Shown here in pieces: positions 17,927-27,491 of a stretch of DNA of 64,000 nucleotides. Every line of letters starts with the position of its first letter. The first letter of the stretch is position 1. The stretch comes from Bacillus taeanensis. GTDB taxonomy: Bacteria > Bacillota > Bacilli > Bacillales > UBA6769. The stretch is from positions 38,187 to 102,186 of the forward strand of contig NZ_QOCW01000016.1 in assembly GCF_003318295.1 (NCBI RefSeq), given 5' to 3'. Made by a program: the position numbers and the translations under genes. A model generated the notes under the pieces. That model was not told the origin of the DNA and made no database searches. It saw only the letters and a list, made by a program, of their open reading frames with translations.

Positions 17927-19345
17927 TTACAAACCTAATGAAATGTATTTCACTTCTAAATAATCTTCAATGCCGTAATGGCCACCTTCACGTCCAACAC
18001 CGCTTTGTTTAAATCCACCAAATGGCGCCTGTGGTGTGGAAGGAAGCCCATCATTTAAGCCGATGATTCCATATTCAAGCGCTTCAGTAATGCGGATGCC
18101 GCGCGAAATGTTTTCTGTGAACACATAAGCCGCGAGACCATAAATTGAATTGTTCGCACGCTCAATCGCTTCTTCTTCTGTTTTAAAAGAAGTGACTGGT
18201 GCTAGCGGTCCAAATGTTTCTTCAACCATACACGTCATGTCATCATGCACATTTGATAACACAGTTGGTTCCATATATAAGCCTTCTTTTATTTCGCCGC
18301 CTGTTTCGATTTTCGCTCCCTGCTTTACAGCATCCTCGATTTGTTTCTTCACTTTTTCAACAGCCGCTCCGTCGATAAGAGGACCTACCTGTACCCCTTC
18401 GTCAAGTCCATTTCCTACTTTAAGTTCATTTACTTTCGGAACAAGCTTTTCAATAAATGATTCATAAATCGATTCATGCACGTAAATACGGTTTGAACAA
18501 ATACACGTCTGTCCGGCATTACGGAATTTTGAATTCACGACGCCTTCTACCGCCTTATCTAAGTCAGCATCATCCATAATAATAAAAGGGGCATGACCGC
18601 CAAGCTCCATCGATACTTTTTTTACTGTTTGGGCTGAGCCTTTCATTAATTCCTTTCCAACTTCAGTGGAACCTGTAAATGTGATTTTACGTACGCGCTC
18701 GTCTTCAAGCCACACTTGACCAATTTCCTTCGAGCTGCCTATTACTAAATTAACAACGCCTTTTGGAATACCAGCTTTCTCCGCAAGTTCGACCATTTTA
18801 ATCGCTGTAAGCGGTGTTAAATTAGCTGGTTTAATCACGACTGTACATCCCGCCGCTAAAGCTGGTCCAACTTTACGCGTAATCATTGCCGCAGGGAAAT
18901 TCCATGGTGTAATCGCCGCGACAACACCAACAGGCTGTTTATTGACGAAAAGACGCTTATTTCGTTGTGCTGCTGGAATTGTTTCACCATAAATTCGTTT
19001 TGCTTCTTCTGCGTACCAAGAAAAGAAACCATTCGCATACGTCATTTCTCCAAGCGCTTCTTGAAGCGGTTTCCCCTGCTCGGTTGTCATCGTTTTCGCG
19101 AGTTCTTCTTTGTTTTCATTAATTAAATCATGCCATTTTCGAATCAGCTCTGAACGCTCATACGCTGAATACTTTGACCATTCTTTAAACGCTTCATGCG
19201 CTGCATCAACTGCCTGCTTCGCTTCTTTTGCGCCTCCTTTTGGTACCGTGGCGATGATCTCGCTTGTTGCTGGATTTGTTACTTCAACTCTTTCAAAATC
19301 TTGTCCAATCCATTCACCGTTAATATAGATGCCGTAATTTTGCAT
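17927..19345 (-). CDS. gabD: NAD(P)-dependent aldehyde dehydrogenase, succinate-semialdehyde dehydrogenase type
   Basis: 472 residues of the ALDH superfamily. The general base Glu is in VSMELGGHAPF, the catalytic Cys in NAGQTCICSNR; the coenzyme motif is GFT-like FTGSTEVGKEL. The overall sequence (MTTEQGKPLQEALGEMTYAN, YGETIPAAQRNKR) is typical of GabD, which oxidises succinate semialdehyde to succinate. The ATG at 19345 has GAGGAG 7 nt upstream; the in-frame extension to 19390 is not used. Free-standing; no gabT or regulator nearby, so the physiological aldehyde remains inferred. Confidence 0.85.
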   Translation of the reverse strand: MQNYGIYINGEWIGQDFERVEVTNPATSEIIATVPKGGAKEAKQAVDAAHEAFKEWSKYSAYERSELIRKWHDLINENKEELAKTMTTEQGKPLQEALGEMTYANGFFSWYAEEAKRIYGETIPAAQRNKRLFVNKQPVGVVAAITPWNFPAAMITRKVGPALAAGCTVVIKPANLTPLTAIKMVELAEKAGIPKGVVNLVIGSSKEIGQVWLEDERVRKITFTGSTEVGKELMKGSAQTVKKVSMELGGHAPFIIMDDADLDKAVEGVVNSKFRNAGQTCICSNRIYVHESIYESFIEKLVPKVNELKVGNGLDEGVQVGPLIDGAAVEKVKKQIEDAVKQGAKIETGGEIKEGLYMEPTVLSNVHDDMTCMVEETFGPLAPVTSFKTEEEAIERANNSIYGLAAYVFTENISRGIRITEALEYGIIGLNDGLPSTPQAPFGGFKQSGVGREGGHYGIEDYLEVKYISLGL

Positions 19346-19491
19346 AGTGAAACTCCTCTCTTGTATGTATAATGCTTTTCTATTCCTCACTTCTACACCT
19401 TTCGATAATTTTTTTTATATTCCTCTTATTCTTGTTTATTAAACGTTAACTTTCTGCATAACCATGTAGAAAAAACATTATAAAACATCAA

Positions 19492-19527
19492 AAAAGGAGC
19501 TACCTTTTTAGGCTAACTCCTTTTTTG
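19492..19527 (-). terminator. Terminator of fabV
   Basis: AAAAGGAGTTAGCCT / AGGTAGCTCCTTTT stem (two mismatches) with a T-run on the minus strand, right after the FabV stop. Confidence 0.75.
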
Positions 19528-19539
19528 TCTTATTAACTA

Positions 19540-20724
19540 TTAAGCTTTAAGCTCGATACTAGGATCTACTTCCTGATCATAATCAATTCCTTCTAACCCA
19601 AAACCAAACAATCTTAGGAACTCTGAACGATAGCCTTCAATATCGGAAATGTCCTCTAAGTTCTCTGTATTCACTTTTTCCCATAAAGCAGCCACTTCAG
19701 CTTGAATATCTTCTTTCATTTCAAGATCATCGACACGAATGCGGCCCTCTTCATCGACTGGAGTTTCTCCTTCAGTGTAGAGACGCTCCGCAAACAAGCG
19801 GTACATCTGTTCAATACATCCTTCATGAAGATCTTTCTCTTTCATCACTTTGTAAAGAAGTGAAATATAAAGCGGTACAACAGGAATCGCCGCACTTGAT
19901 TGGGTAACTAACGCTTTATTAACAGAAACAAACGCGCTTCCGCCAATACTGCTTAAATACTGATCCAATTCGTGAGCGGTTTTTTCAAGATGGTCTTTTG
20001 CTCTGCCAATTGTTCCATCACGATAGACTGCTCTCGTAATTTCAGGGCCGATATAAGAATAAGCAACAGTTTTTGCTCCTTCAGCTAATACACCAGCTTC
20101 ATTTAATGCTTTCATCCACATTTCCCAATCTTCTCCGCCCATTACAGCGACTGTTTGTTGTATTTCTTCTTCATTTGCCGGCTCAACCGTTACATCGGTT
20201 ACTTCACCGCTGTGAACATTAACCGTTTTGTTTGTATATGTATTTCCGATTGGCTTAATTACAGAAGAAAAGAGTTCACCTGTACGCGGATGCATTCTTT
20301 TTGGGGAAGCCAAGCTGTATACAACTAAGTCAACTTGTCCAAACTCTTCTTTAATTAATTCGATCGTTTCTTCTTTTAACTGATCAGAAAACGCGTCACC
20401 GTTAATGCTTTTTGCGACATATCCTGCTTCTCTTGCCTCTTTTTCAAAAGCAATCGTATTGTAATAGCCTGCTGTTGCAGTGCGTTTTTCTGAACCTGGT
20501 TTCTCAAAGAAAACACCGATTGTATCAGCGCCTGCGCCAAATGTTGCGGAAATACGAGAGGCTAATCCGTAACCTGTCGAAGCACCAATGACTAATACTT
20601 TTTTTGGTCCATCTACTTTCGGCTGTTTTTTCACATAATCAATTTGTTCTTGCACATGCTCGGCACACCCAGCAGGATGAGCGGTTGTACAAATAAAACC
20701 ACGAATTTTCGGTTGAATAATCAT
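19540..20724 (-). CDS. fabV: Enoyl-ACP/trans-2-enoyl-CoA reductase FabV
   Basis: 394 residues. The N-terminus IIQPKIRGFICTTAHPAGC, the Rossmann motif VLVIGASTGYGLASR and the catalytic Tyr-x8-Lys (YRDGTIGRAK) identify the FabV/TER family, which performs the last reduction of fatty-acid elongation and is typically triclosan-insensitive. The ATG at 20724 has AAAGGA upstream; the frame extends 21 codons further without a better site. Single gene with its own terminator. Whether it is the only enoyl reductase cannot be judged here. Confidence 0.93.
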   Translation of the reverse strand: MIIQPKIRGFICTTAHPAGCAEHVQEQIDYVKKQPKVDGPKKVLVIGASTGYGLASRISATFGAGADTIGVFFEKPGSEKRTATAGYYNTIAFEKEAREAGYVAKSINGDAFSDQLKEETIELIKEEFGQVDLVVYSLASPKRMHPRTGELFSSVIKPIGNTYTNKTVNVHSGEVTDVTVEPANEEEIQQTVAVMGGEDWEMWMKALNEAGVLAEGAKTVAYSYIGPEITRAVYRDGTIGRAKDHLEKTAHELDQYLSSIGGSAFVSVNKALVTQSSAAIPVVPLYISLLYKVMKEKDLHEGCIEQMYRLFAERLYTEGETPVDEEGRIRVDDLEMKEDIQAEVAALWEKVNTENLEDISDIEGYRSEFLRLFGFGLEGIDYDQEVDPSIELKA

Positions 20725-20929
20725 TTTATCAAATCCTTTCTCTATCAAATTTATCAGGTCTATCAATATTAGGCAAGAGCCCGCCACTTCAAATTTCCGT
20801 TTAAAAATTAAGTGGTGAGAGTATTGGTATTAGTATAATTGTCAATGAAAAAAGTCCAGCTTTATTTGTAACTATTCTATCTTGTTCTTCATAATCCCTT
20901 TATAAAAAAAGATGAAGATGAAAACAAAA

Positions 20930-20957
20930 AAGAGCTTGGAAAGTTCCAAGCTCTTAA
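20930..20957 (-). terminator. Terminator of the nitroreductase gene
   Basis: AAGAGCTTGGAA / TTCCAAGCTCTT perfect stem with 2-nt loop. Confidence 0.8.
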
Positions 20958-20978
20958 AATCTTTTCCATCAAAATTAC

Positions 20979-21656
20979 TTATTCAATCCACTTCACAATG
21001 TCATCATATGGTCTCCGTGTTTTTGGATTTGGCTCTTTCACGCGATAACCGAAGGCAACCATAACAGAAATCGTAAAATGTCCATCTTCTAATAAGCCTT
21101 CTTCCTCTAACAATTCATTCATTTTTTCAACACCAAAGCCTTCAATCGGACAAGAATCAATGCCAATTTGCGCGGCAGCTGTCATCATATTGGCAAGCGC
21201 TATGTAAGTTTGCTTTGATGCCCAATCATGAAGCGGACGCTCTCCATCAAGCAAATTAAAATCATTTTTTTGAAATTCTTCAATTCTTTGAAGATATTTG
21301 GCCATATGATCTTCCGGCAGCTGTTTAATAGTTTGAAAATGATGTCTTAAGTAATCAGAATCATACTTTGTATCAACCTTTGTACGAGCTAAAATAATCA
21401 CAAAATGACTCGCTTCCGGCAGCTTCCCATACGCTCCCCAAGCGGTATTTTTAATTTTCTCGCGAAGATCAGGGTTTTGTACAACAACAAAGCGCCAAGG
21501 CTCAAATCCAAAAGAACTTGGCGATAAACGCGCTGTTTCTAAAATAAACCGAAAATCATCGTCAGCAACTTTTTTGTTTGGATCAAATTCTTTTGTCGCA
21601 TGTCTAGAGTGGAATGCATTGAGTATGTCTTCTTTTAACACTTCTTTTTCACGCAT
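20979..21656 (-). CDS. Nitroreductase-family NAD(P)H oxidoreductase (YfkO/NfnB-like)
   Basis: 225 residues. FMN-binding features of the family are visible: FHSRHATKEFDPNKKV near the start, LSPSSFGFEPWRFVVV (about 46-62), and the C-terminal GYRVKEPNPKTRRPYDDIV. Such enzymes reduce nitroaromatics, quinones or flavins with NAD(P)H. The start follows AAAGGAGC. Two adjacent imperfect palindromes about 90-125 bp upstream are candidate operators for an HxlR/MarR-type redox regulator, none of which is encoded beside it. Confidence 0.85.
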   Translation of the reverse strand: MREKEVLKEDILNAFHSRHATKEFDPNKKVADDDFRFILETARLSPSSFGFEPWRFVVVQNPDLREKIKNTAWGAYGKLPEASHFVIILARTKVDTKYDSDYLRHHFQTIKQLPEDHMAKYLQRIEEFQKNDFNLLDGERPLHDWASKQTYIALANMMTAAAQIGIDSCPIEGFGVEKMNELLEEEGLLEDGHFTISVMVAFGYRVKEPNPKTRRPYDDIVKWIE

Positions 21657-21744
21657 AATTATAGCTCCTTTTTCTTTGATATGTTCTTTCTTTTTTAAAG
21701 TAACATAAGATAATCATTTTTTCATGAAATTAGTATTAGCCAAC

Positions 21745-21780
21745 TGTACTTTTGGATACACCACTTTGTGATCACTAAGT
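21745..21780 (-). promoter_or_regulatory. Two adjacent imperfect palindromes upstream of the nitroreductase gene
   Basis: TGTACTTTTGGATACA (21745-21760) and ACTTTGTGATCACTAAGT (21763-21780) are each dyad-symmetric with two or so mismatches. They lie upstream of the coding start on the same strand. Confidence 0.4.
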
Positions 21781-21816
21781 TAACTTTTAAGATCTGCTTA
21801 CAAAAAACAAATAAAA

Positions 21817-21845
21817 AAGAGACAGGGATTTTTCCTATCTCTCAA
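21817..21845 (-). terminator. Terminator of LacI gene 1
   Basis: GAGACAGG / CCTATCTC stem around ATTTTT, flanked by A/T runs. Confidence 0.6.
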
Positions 21846-21885
21846 AAAGATTATGCGTAGAAGATCGTGACCTCTGTTACGCTGC

Positions 21886-22884
21886 TTATGTTGACTGCCT
21901 TACAACAAGCTCAATTGGCAGCTCATAATCTTCAACCTCTGCTTTTGAATTGTTCAACATATTAATAATCACTTCGACTGCTTTTTCGCCCATTTCATTT
22001 ACAGGCTGACGAATGGTTGTTAACTTAGGATCGAGGATTTCCGCAAGCGGCTGATCGTCAAAACCGATAATGGCTAGGTCATTAGGAATCGTGATACCGT
22101 GCTCTTTCGCCTCCATCATCATACCGCTCGCAATTTCATCACTTCCTGTAAATACAGCGGTCGGGCGATCAGCTTCATCCATTGATAGAATTTGCTTCAT
22201 TACTTTTTTTCCATCTTCAATCGTATGCTGATTCACAAACACCCACTTTGGATTAACGGAAAGTCCGGCTTCTTTTAACGCTCTTTGATAACCGTGATTG
22301 CGATCTTTGTCCTTACCATCTTCAGCAAACAAGCCGCCTGTACAGTACGCAATTTTTTGATATCCGCGTTCAATTAAATGCTTTACTCCAATATAAGCAC
22401 CTTTACTTTGATCCAAACGAATCATCGGCACGTCCGCTTCATTGAGATATTCATTACAAAATAAAATCGGACCGAAATTTTTATATGAGCTTATTGTTTC
22501 CCAGTCGTTTTCAATCGCCGTCATAATGATCCCGTCAACCTGTTTTGTTTTTAACAAATTTAAAAAAGCAACTTCTTTGTTTTTATCTTCATTGCTTTGC
22601 GAAATTAATACTTGATAGCCTTGTTTAAATGCCGCCTGCTCAATCGCGTTCACTAAATAAGAAAAAAACGGGTTCACAATGCGAGGAACAATGACGCCGA
22701 TTGTGGTCGTGAGCTGGCCTCTTAATCTTCTCGCAGCAGGATTTGGGACATAGCCAAGCTCCTTCATCGCCTTTAATACGATCTCCCGTTTCTCTTTTGA
22801 CACATAAGGATGATTATTTATCACACGGGAAACGGTTGTTTTAGATAATCCCGTTAATTTTACAACATCTGATATTGTAGCCAC
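21886..22884 (-). CDS. LacI-family sugar repressor 1 (tandem paralogue)
   Basis: 332 residues: N-terminal HTH (ATISDVVKLTGLSKTTVSRV) and hinge (NPAARRLRG), then a periplasmic-binding-protein-like effector domain from about residue 60. About 80% identical by eye to the next gene, sharing several unbroken stretches such as GQLTTTIGVI and YLVNAIEQAAFKQGYQ. It is downstream of the alpha-glucoside genes on the same strand and is the likely local regulator, sensing a maltose-type sugar by inference. An ATGAAA-N4-TTTCAT dyad just upstream may be autoregulatory. Confidence 0.9.
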   Translation of the reverse strand: MATISDVVKLTGLSKTTVSRVINNHPYVSKEKREIVLKAMKELGYVPNPAARRLRGQLTTTIGVIVPRIVNPFFSYLVNAIEQAAFKQGYQVLISQSNEDKNKEVAFLNLLKTKQVDGIIMTAIENDWETISSYKNFGPILFCNEYLNEADVPMIRLDQSKGAYIGVKHLIERGYQKIAYCTGGLFAEDGKDKDRNHGYQRALKEAGLSVNPKWVFVNQHTIEDGKKVMKQILSMDEADRPTAVFTGSDEIASGMMMEAKEHGITIPNDLAIIGFDDQPLAEILDPKLTTIRQPVNEMGEKAVEVIINMLNNSKAEVEDYELPIELVVRQST

Positions 22885-22910
22885 TTTGCATCACTCCACC
22901 GGCAAAAAAT

Positions 22911-22926
22911 ATGAAAACAATTTCAT
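22911..22926 (-). promoter_or_regulatory. Dyad upstream of LacI gene 1
   Basis: ATGAAAACAATTTCAT, 27-42 bp before the start; same dyad as at 24061-24076. Confidence 0.4.
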
Positions 22927-22983
22927 CTTTATTTTAACTTAAGCAAAAATCAAACTTCAATGGCTATTTCAAAAACAAATAAA

Positions 22984-23010
22984 AAAGGCTATCTTATCTA
23001 AGACAGCCTG
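22984..23010 (-). terminator. Hairpin after LacI gene 2, duplicated with the gene
   Basis: AGGCTATCTT / AAGACAGCCT stem. The segment ATCTAAGACAGCCTGAGCG (22996-23014) recurs at 24151-24169, so it belongs to the repeated unit. Confidence 0.6.
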
Positions 23011-23042
23011 AGCGGGTAAATTTCATCTCTTTGTTCCATCAG

Positions 23043-24035
23043 CTATGTTGATTGACGCACAATTAATTCGATCGGCAGCTCGTAGCTTTTGATCTCCATG
23101 TCAGGATTTTTCAGCATCTCAATCATTACTTCGATTGATTTTTCCCCTAATTGATCAACAGGTTGCCGAATCGTCGTTAGCTTAGGATCGAGGATTTCGG
23201 CAATTGGCTGATCATCAAAACCAATAATGGCAAGATCATCCGGAATTGTTAATCCCTGCTCTTTCGCTTCCATAATCATTCCACCGGCAACTTGGTCACT
23301 TCCGGTAAAAATAGCGGTTGGCCTGTCATCCATCTCAACAATTTGCTTCATAATCCGCTTTCCGTCTTCCACTGTATGCTGATCAATAAAGATCCATTTC
23401 GGATTCACTTTAATAGCTGCTTCATTTAATGCTTTTTGAAAACCATGATTACGATCTTTCCCTTTTCCCTCGTCATCAAATAATCCACCTGTACAGTACG
23501 CAATTTTTTGATGACCTCTTTCAATTAAATGCCTGACACCTAAGTAGGCGCCTTTCACTTGATCTAAGCGGATCATTGGAAAAACGTCTTGATTAACATA
23601 ATCATTACATAATAGAATCGAACCATATTCCTTATACGACTGGATAATATCCCAATCATTTTCAATAGACGTCATAATAATGCCATCAACCTGCTTTGTT
23701 TTTAATAAATTTAAAAAGGCGATTTCTTTGTTTTTATCTTCATTGCTTTGCGAAATTAACACTTGATAGCCTTGTTTAAATGCCGCCTGCTCGATCGCAT
23801 TGACTAAATAAGAAAAAAATGGGTTCACAATGCGGGGAATAATGACCCCGATTGTTGTGGTTAACTGTCCCCTTAATCTTCTTGCGGAAGGGTTCGGCAC
23901 ATAACCAAGCTCCTTGATTGAGTTCAGAACAATTTCTCGATTTTCTTTTGAAACATATGGATGATTATTTATTACGCGTGAAACGGTTGTTTTTGACAAC
24001 CCTGATAATTTTACAACATCTGATATTGTAGCCAC
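23043..24035 (-). CDS. LacI-family sugar repressor 2 (tandem paralogue)
   Basis: 330 residues, HTH (ATISDVVKLSGLSKTTVSRV) and PBP1-like ligand domain, nearly colinear with the neighbouring repressor. Differences cluster in the effector domain (for example around residues 120-150 and 190-215), whereas the HTH differs at only a few positions. The two proteins probably bind the same operators and may respond to different sugars or form heterodimers; this is inference. The start has no very strong ribosome site (GGAGTGAACCAAAGTGGC region), as for its twin. Confidence 0.9.
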   Translation of the reverse strand: MATISDVVKLSGLSKTTVSRVINNHPYVSKENREIVLNSIKELGYVPNPSARRLRGQLTTTIGVIIPRIVNPFFSYLVNAIEQAAFKQGYQVLISQSNEDKNKEIAFLNLLKTKQVDGIIMTSIENDWDIIQSYKEYGSILLCNDYVNQDVFPMIRLDQVKGAYLGVRHLIERGHQKIAYCTGGLFDDEGKGKDRNHGFQKALNEAAIKVNPKWIFIDQHTVEDGKRIMKQIVEMDDRPTAIFTGSDQVAGGMIMEAKEQGLTIPDDLAIIGFDDQPIAEILDPKLTTIRQPVDQLGEKSIEVMIEMLKNPDMEIKSYELPIELIVRQST

Positions 24036-24060
24036 TTTGGTTCACTCCACCGTCAAAAAT

Positions 24061-24076
24061 ATGAAATCAGTTTCAT
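24061..24076 (-). promoter_or_regulatory. Dyad upstream of LacI gene 2
   Basis: ATGAAATCAGTTTCAT, 26-41 bp before the start; matches the dyad before the first copy. Confidence 0.4.
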
Positions 24077-24229
24077 AACTATTTTACCCTAAACAAAAAT
24101 GATACCTCAACTACTATTTGTTTAAAATTTCTAAACGAAAAGACTGTCCCATCTAAGACAGCCTGAGCGAATGTGATCTCTTCTATTACTTTTTGTGCGT
24201 CATCCGTCATTAACTATACTTTTTAAAAA

Positions 24230-25897
24230 TTAGTTTAATTTATATACTCTAGCTTCATACGGCTTTAAAACAATATCGTTACGCTCTTCTTCTAATGTTA
24301 CTTCATAATTGCTGATTAATAGCTCTGTTGATTTATTTCTTAAACTTGACGGCATCGTGAAACTTGTTTCTTTAGAGAAAAGGTTCGTAATAACAACTGC
24401 TATTTCATCGTCTAATGTTCTCGTATACGCATAAACACTGTTATGGTCTTCAAGAATTAGATCGTAACTTCCGTAAATTAGAACATCATTTTCTTTTCTA
24501 AGTTGAATGAGATTTTTATAATAATGATAAATAGAATCCGGATCCTCTATTGCCTGCTGGACATTGATTTCCTTATAATTTGGATTTAACTTTAACCAAG
24601 GTGTTCCTGTCGTAAATCCAGCATTTTCCTCACTATTCCACTGCATCGGTGTTCGTGAATTATCACGGCCGGTTTTCCAAATGACCTCCATAATTTCTTC
24701 ATGTGATTTTCCTTCTTCTCGTTCACTTTTGTATAAATTCTTGATCGCTACATCATCGTAATCATCAATTGACTCAAACTTTACATTTGTCATCCCAATT
24801 TCTTGCCCTTGATAAATAAATGGTGTTCCCTGCATGAAAAAGTACAGCGTCGCCAAGCACTTCGAAAGTTCATCCCAATAGTTCTCACCGTCACCCCAAG
24901 TTGACACAGATCGAGGGAGGTCGTGATTTTCGAGGAATAACGCGTTCCAGCCAATTCCATCTAGCCCTTTTTGCCATTTTGTTAACGTCTTTTTCAGCTC
25001 AGCGAGATCAACGCCGCCGTCTGCGCTTTTTCCCCAAAGCTTTAAGTGTTCAAATTGAAAAATCATATTAAACTTCCCGTTTTCTTCGCCAACCCACTCA
25101 TCAGCTTGCTCGATGCTAACACCGTTTGCTTCTCCGACTGTCATAATATCATAGTGATCAAACGTTTCTTTCTTTAGTTCTTCCAGAAAAACTTGAATGC
25201 CATCAATGTTCATATGACCTTCAAAGGACGGTACATAGCGCTTTTTCTTTGGATTTGGTAAATCAGGAAACCCAGGAATTTTTTTAATATGAGAAATCGC
25301 ATCGATTCGGAAACCGTCAATTCCTTTATCAAGCCACCAATTCACCATTTCATAAAGATCTTTACGAACCTTTGGATTTTCCCAATTTAAATCTGGCTGC
25401 TTACGCGAGAATACATGCATATAGTATTCTTCTGTCTTCTCATCATATTCCCAAATAGAGCCGTTAAAGATCGATTCCCAGTTATTCGGTTCTTTACCGC
25501 TTTTGCCCCGATGCCAAATATAATAATCTCGATATGGATTGTCTTTTGAAGAACGCGATTCAATAAACCATGGATGTTCATCAGAAGTATGATTAATGAC
25601 AAGGTCCATAATGAGTTTCATATTTCGATTATGAACTTCCTCTAACAGCTCATCAAAATCAGCCATCGTTCCGAATTCTTCCATAATCCCTTTATAATCG
25701 CTAATATCATAACCATTATCATCATTTGGTGAGCTGTAAACCGGACAAAGCCAAATCACATCAATACCTAAATCTTTTAAATAATCAAGTTTTCCAATAA
25801 CACCGCGAATATCGCCTATTCCATCTCCATTTGAATCCATAAAGCTGCGCGGATAAATTTGATAGGCTGCTGCTTCTTTCCACCATTTTCTCTCCAT
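24230..25897 (-). CDS. GH13 alpha-glucosidase (oligo-1,6-glucosidase/MalL type)
   Basis: 555 residues. GH13 motifs: DLVINHTSDEHPWF, nucleophile Asp in GFRIDAISH, acid/base Glu in MTVGEANGV, and FLENHDLPRS. The N-terminus (WWKEAAAYQIYPRSFMDSNG) and absence of a signal peptide indicate a cytoplasmic exo-glucosidase that cleaves imported maltose/isomaltose-type oligosaccharides. The ATG at 25897 is chosen because AGGAGGAG lies 5 nt upstream, within the longer frame. Last gene of the ABC importer operon, 43 bp after the YesL-like gene. Confidence 0.9.
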   Translation of the reverse strand: MERKWWKEAAAYQIYPRSFMDSNGDGIGDIRGVIGKLDYLKDLGIDVIWLCPVYSSPNDDNGYDISDYKGIMEEFGTMADFDELLEEVHNRNMKLIMDLVINHTSDEHPWFIESRSSKDNPYRDYYIWHRGKSGKEPNNWESIFNGSIWEYDEKTEEYYMHVFSRKQPDLNWENPKVRKDLYEMVNWWLDKGIDGFRIDAISHIKKIPGFPDLPNPKKKRYVPSFEGHMNIDGIQVFLEELKKETFDHYDIMTVGEANGVSIEQADEWVGEENGKFNMIFQFEHLKLWGKSADGGVDLAELKKTLTKWQKGLDGIGWNALFLENHDLPRSVSTWGDGENYWDELSKCLATLYFFMQGTPFIYQGQEIGMTNVKFESIDDYDDVAIKNLYKSEREEGKSHEEIMEVIWKTGRDNSRTPMQWNSEENAGFTTGTPWLKLNPNYKEINVQQAIEDPDSIYHYYKNLIQLRKENDVLIYGSYDLILEDHNSVYAYTRTLDDEIAVVITNLFSKETSFTMPSSLRNKSTELLISNYEVTLEEERNDIVLKPYEARVYKLN

Positions 25898-25940
25898 AAT
25901 ACTCCTCCTCATACTCTCTATTTATCTATTTTTGTATTTA

Positions 25941-26624
25941 TTAATCTGCAATTGATTGCATCGTTAATTTTAAGTACATGCGGTAAAATGCTGAAAAAGA
26001 AAGAAACGCAATCAGCGATCCTGAAGCAAAAACAATGATCAACAATGGACCGCTTAAGCTTACATATAAAATAATGCTGCTCGTTATAAACACTGTAAAA
26101 AACAAGAGCGGACTTCCAATCGTAATAAGCATTGCTTTCTTTAATAAAGCTCCCAACTTTAAATGATAGTGCGCATTAATTGAAAAATAGTTAATTGTAA
26201 AAACAAACAAGACTGCTCCTATTACAATGAACGTAAACATGAGGATGATGCTTTCTTGGCTAAAATAGTAGTAATCAGCGCCCCATACACTCCACATTGC
26301 CGTTAAAATCAAGCCGCCTACCATGCTCTTTTTATAGTTTTCTTTATAGTACGTCCAATACAACTTCACTAAAGCTGTACTTTCTTCTTTTACAGTCCAA
26401 TCTCTTACCGAGGCAAACATCGCCGCTGTTGCAGGAAAAAAGAGAAACGGCGCAAGTAGAATGAAGAAAACGAGTAATAAGACAACCTCTCCTTGTTTTT
26501 CTGCAGCGATCATTCCCATTACGATAAAAACGATAGGAAGATTAAAGAAAAGCCACAGCAGATTAATACCTGTAAATCTCATCACCCATTCACTGATACG
26601 ATAAAAGCCGCCGACACCATTCAT
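25941..26624 (-). CDS. YesL-like DUF624 membrane protein
   Basis: 227 residues with about five TM segments. DUF624/YesL proteins commonly accompany oligosaccharide ABC importers in Firmicutes; their role is unknown. Signature start YRISEWVMRFTGINLLWLFF. The ATG at 26624 has AAAGGAGAAAGA upstream, inside the longer frame. It sits between the MalG-type permease and the alpha-glucosidase and is presumably cotranscribed. Confidence 0.85.
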   Translation of the reverse strand: MNGVGGFYRISEWVMRFTGINLLWLFFNLPIVFIVMGMIAAEKQGEVVLLLVFFILLAPFLFFPATAAMFASVRDWTVKEESTALVKLYWTYYKENYKKSMVGGLILTAMWSVWGADYYYFSQESIILMFTFIVIGAVLFVFTINYFSINAHYHLKLGALLKKAMLITIGSPLLFFTVFITSSIILYVSLSGPLLIIVFASGSLIAFLSFSAFYRMYLKLTMQSIAD

Positions 26625-26672
26625 TTCTCTTTCTCCTTTCACCATATAATCAATCCATCGATGTGTTCGTTT

Positions 26673-27491
26673 TTACTTAACTGCCCCTTCAGAAACGCCT
26701 TCAATAATTTGCTTTTGCGCGAAAAAGTAAAAGATAATAACTGGAATAATTGCAATCGTTAAGCCGGCAAGTGCTAAATGCCACTGTTTTGTATATTGTC
26801 CGAAGAAATAGAACATTTGCAGCGGAATTGTCGCGCTTGCGTCATCTAAAATAAGTGATGGAAGTAAAAAGTCATTCCAAATCCAGATCACATTTAAAAT
26901 TCCGACTGTTACAGAAATCGGTTTTAATAATGGGAAAATAATGTGCCAAAACACTTGAAACTTATTTGCCCCGTCAACAATTGCTGCTTCATCAAGTGAT
27001 TTTGAAATCCCTGTCATAGCGCCGTGATATAAGAAAATCGATAAGCTGCAGCCGAATCCTAAGTACATAAAGATAAGACCGGCTTTGTTTAACATGTCAA
27101 ATTGTCCGAAAAGAGAAACGAGCGGAATCATTACCGATTGAAATGGAATTAACATGGCCGCAACGAAAATTAATAACAATACACCGCTCAGCTTGCTTTT
27201 ATTTCGCGATAGAGCATACCCTGCCATCGCTGAAAAGAAAATAATAATACCTACACTTAAAATCGTAATTAATAACGAGTTAAAAAGTGATCTCATAAAC
27301 TCTAATTCCTGGAACGCTTCAACAAAGTTACTTGTCGCTATTGCTTCTGGAAGTCCAAGTACATTCATAAAAATTTCCTTTTTCGATTTAAAAGCGTTGA
27401 CGATCATTAAATAAAACGGTGCCAGCCAAATTAAACCGAGCAAAAGACCTAAAAGTTCAATGGAAAATAAACTGCTTTTCTTGCCCTTCAT
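26673..27491 (-). CDS. Sugar ABC transporter permease, MalG/CUT1 type
   Basis: 272 residues, six TM helices, with the EAA coupling loop SKSLDEAAIVDGANKFQVFW (about 160-180). It pairs with the MalF-type permease, whose stop it overlaps by 1 nt. Together with the lipoprotein it imports an alpha-glucoside, as suggested by the neighbouring GH13 enzymes. No ATPase is in the cluster; a shared MsmX-type ATPase elsewhere is expected. Confidence 0.92.
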   Translation of the reverse strand: MKGKKSSLFSIELLGLLLGLIWLAPFYLMIVNAFKSKKEIFMNVLGLPEAIATSNFVEAFQELEFMRSLFNSLLITILSVGIIIFFSAMAGYALSRNKSKLSGVLLLIFVAAMLIPFQSVMIPLVSLFGQFDMLNKAGLIFMYLGFGCSLSIFLYHGAMTGISKSLDEAAIVDGANKFQVFWHIIFPLLKPISVTVGILNVIWIWNDFLLPSLILDDASATIPLQMFYFFGQYTKQWHLALAGLTIAIIPVIIFYFFAQKQIIEGVSEGAVK

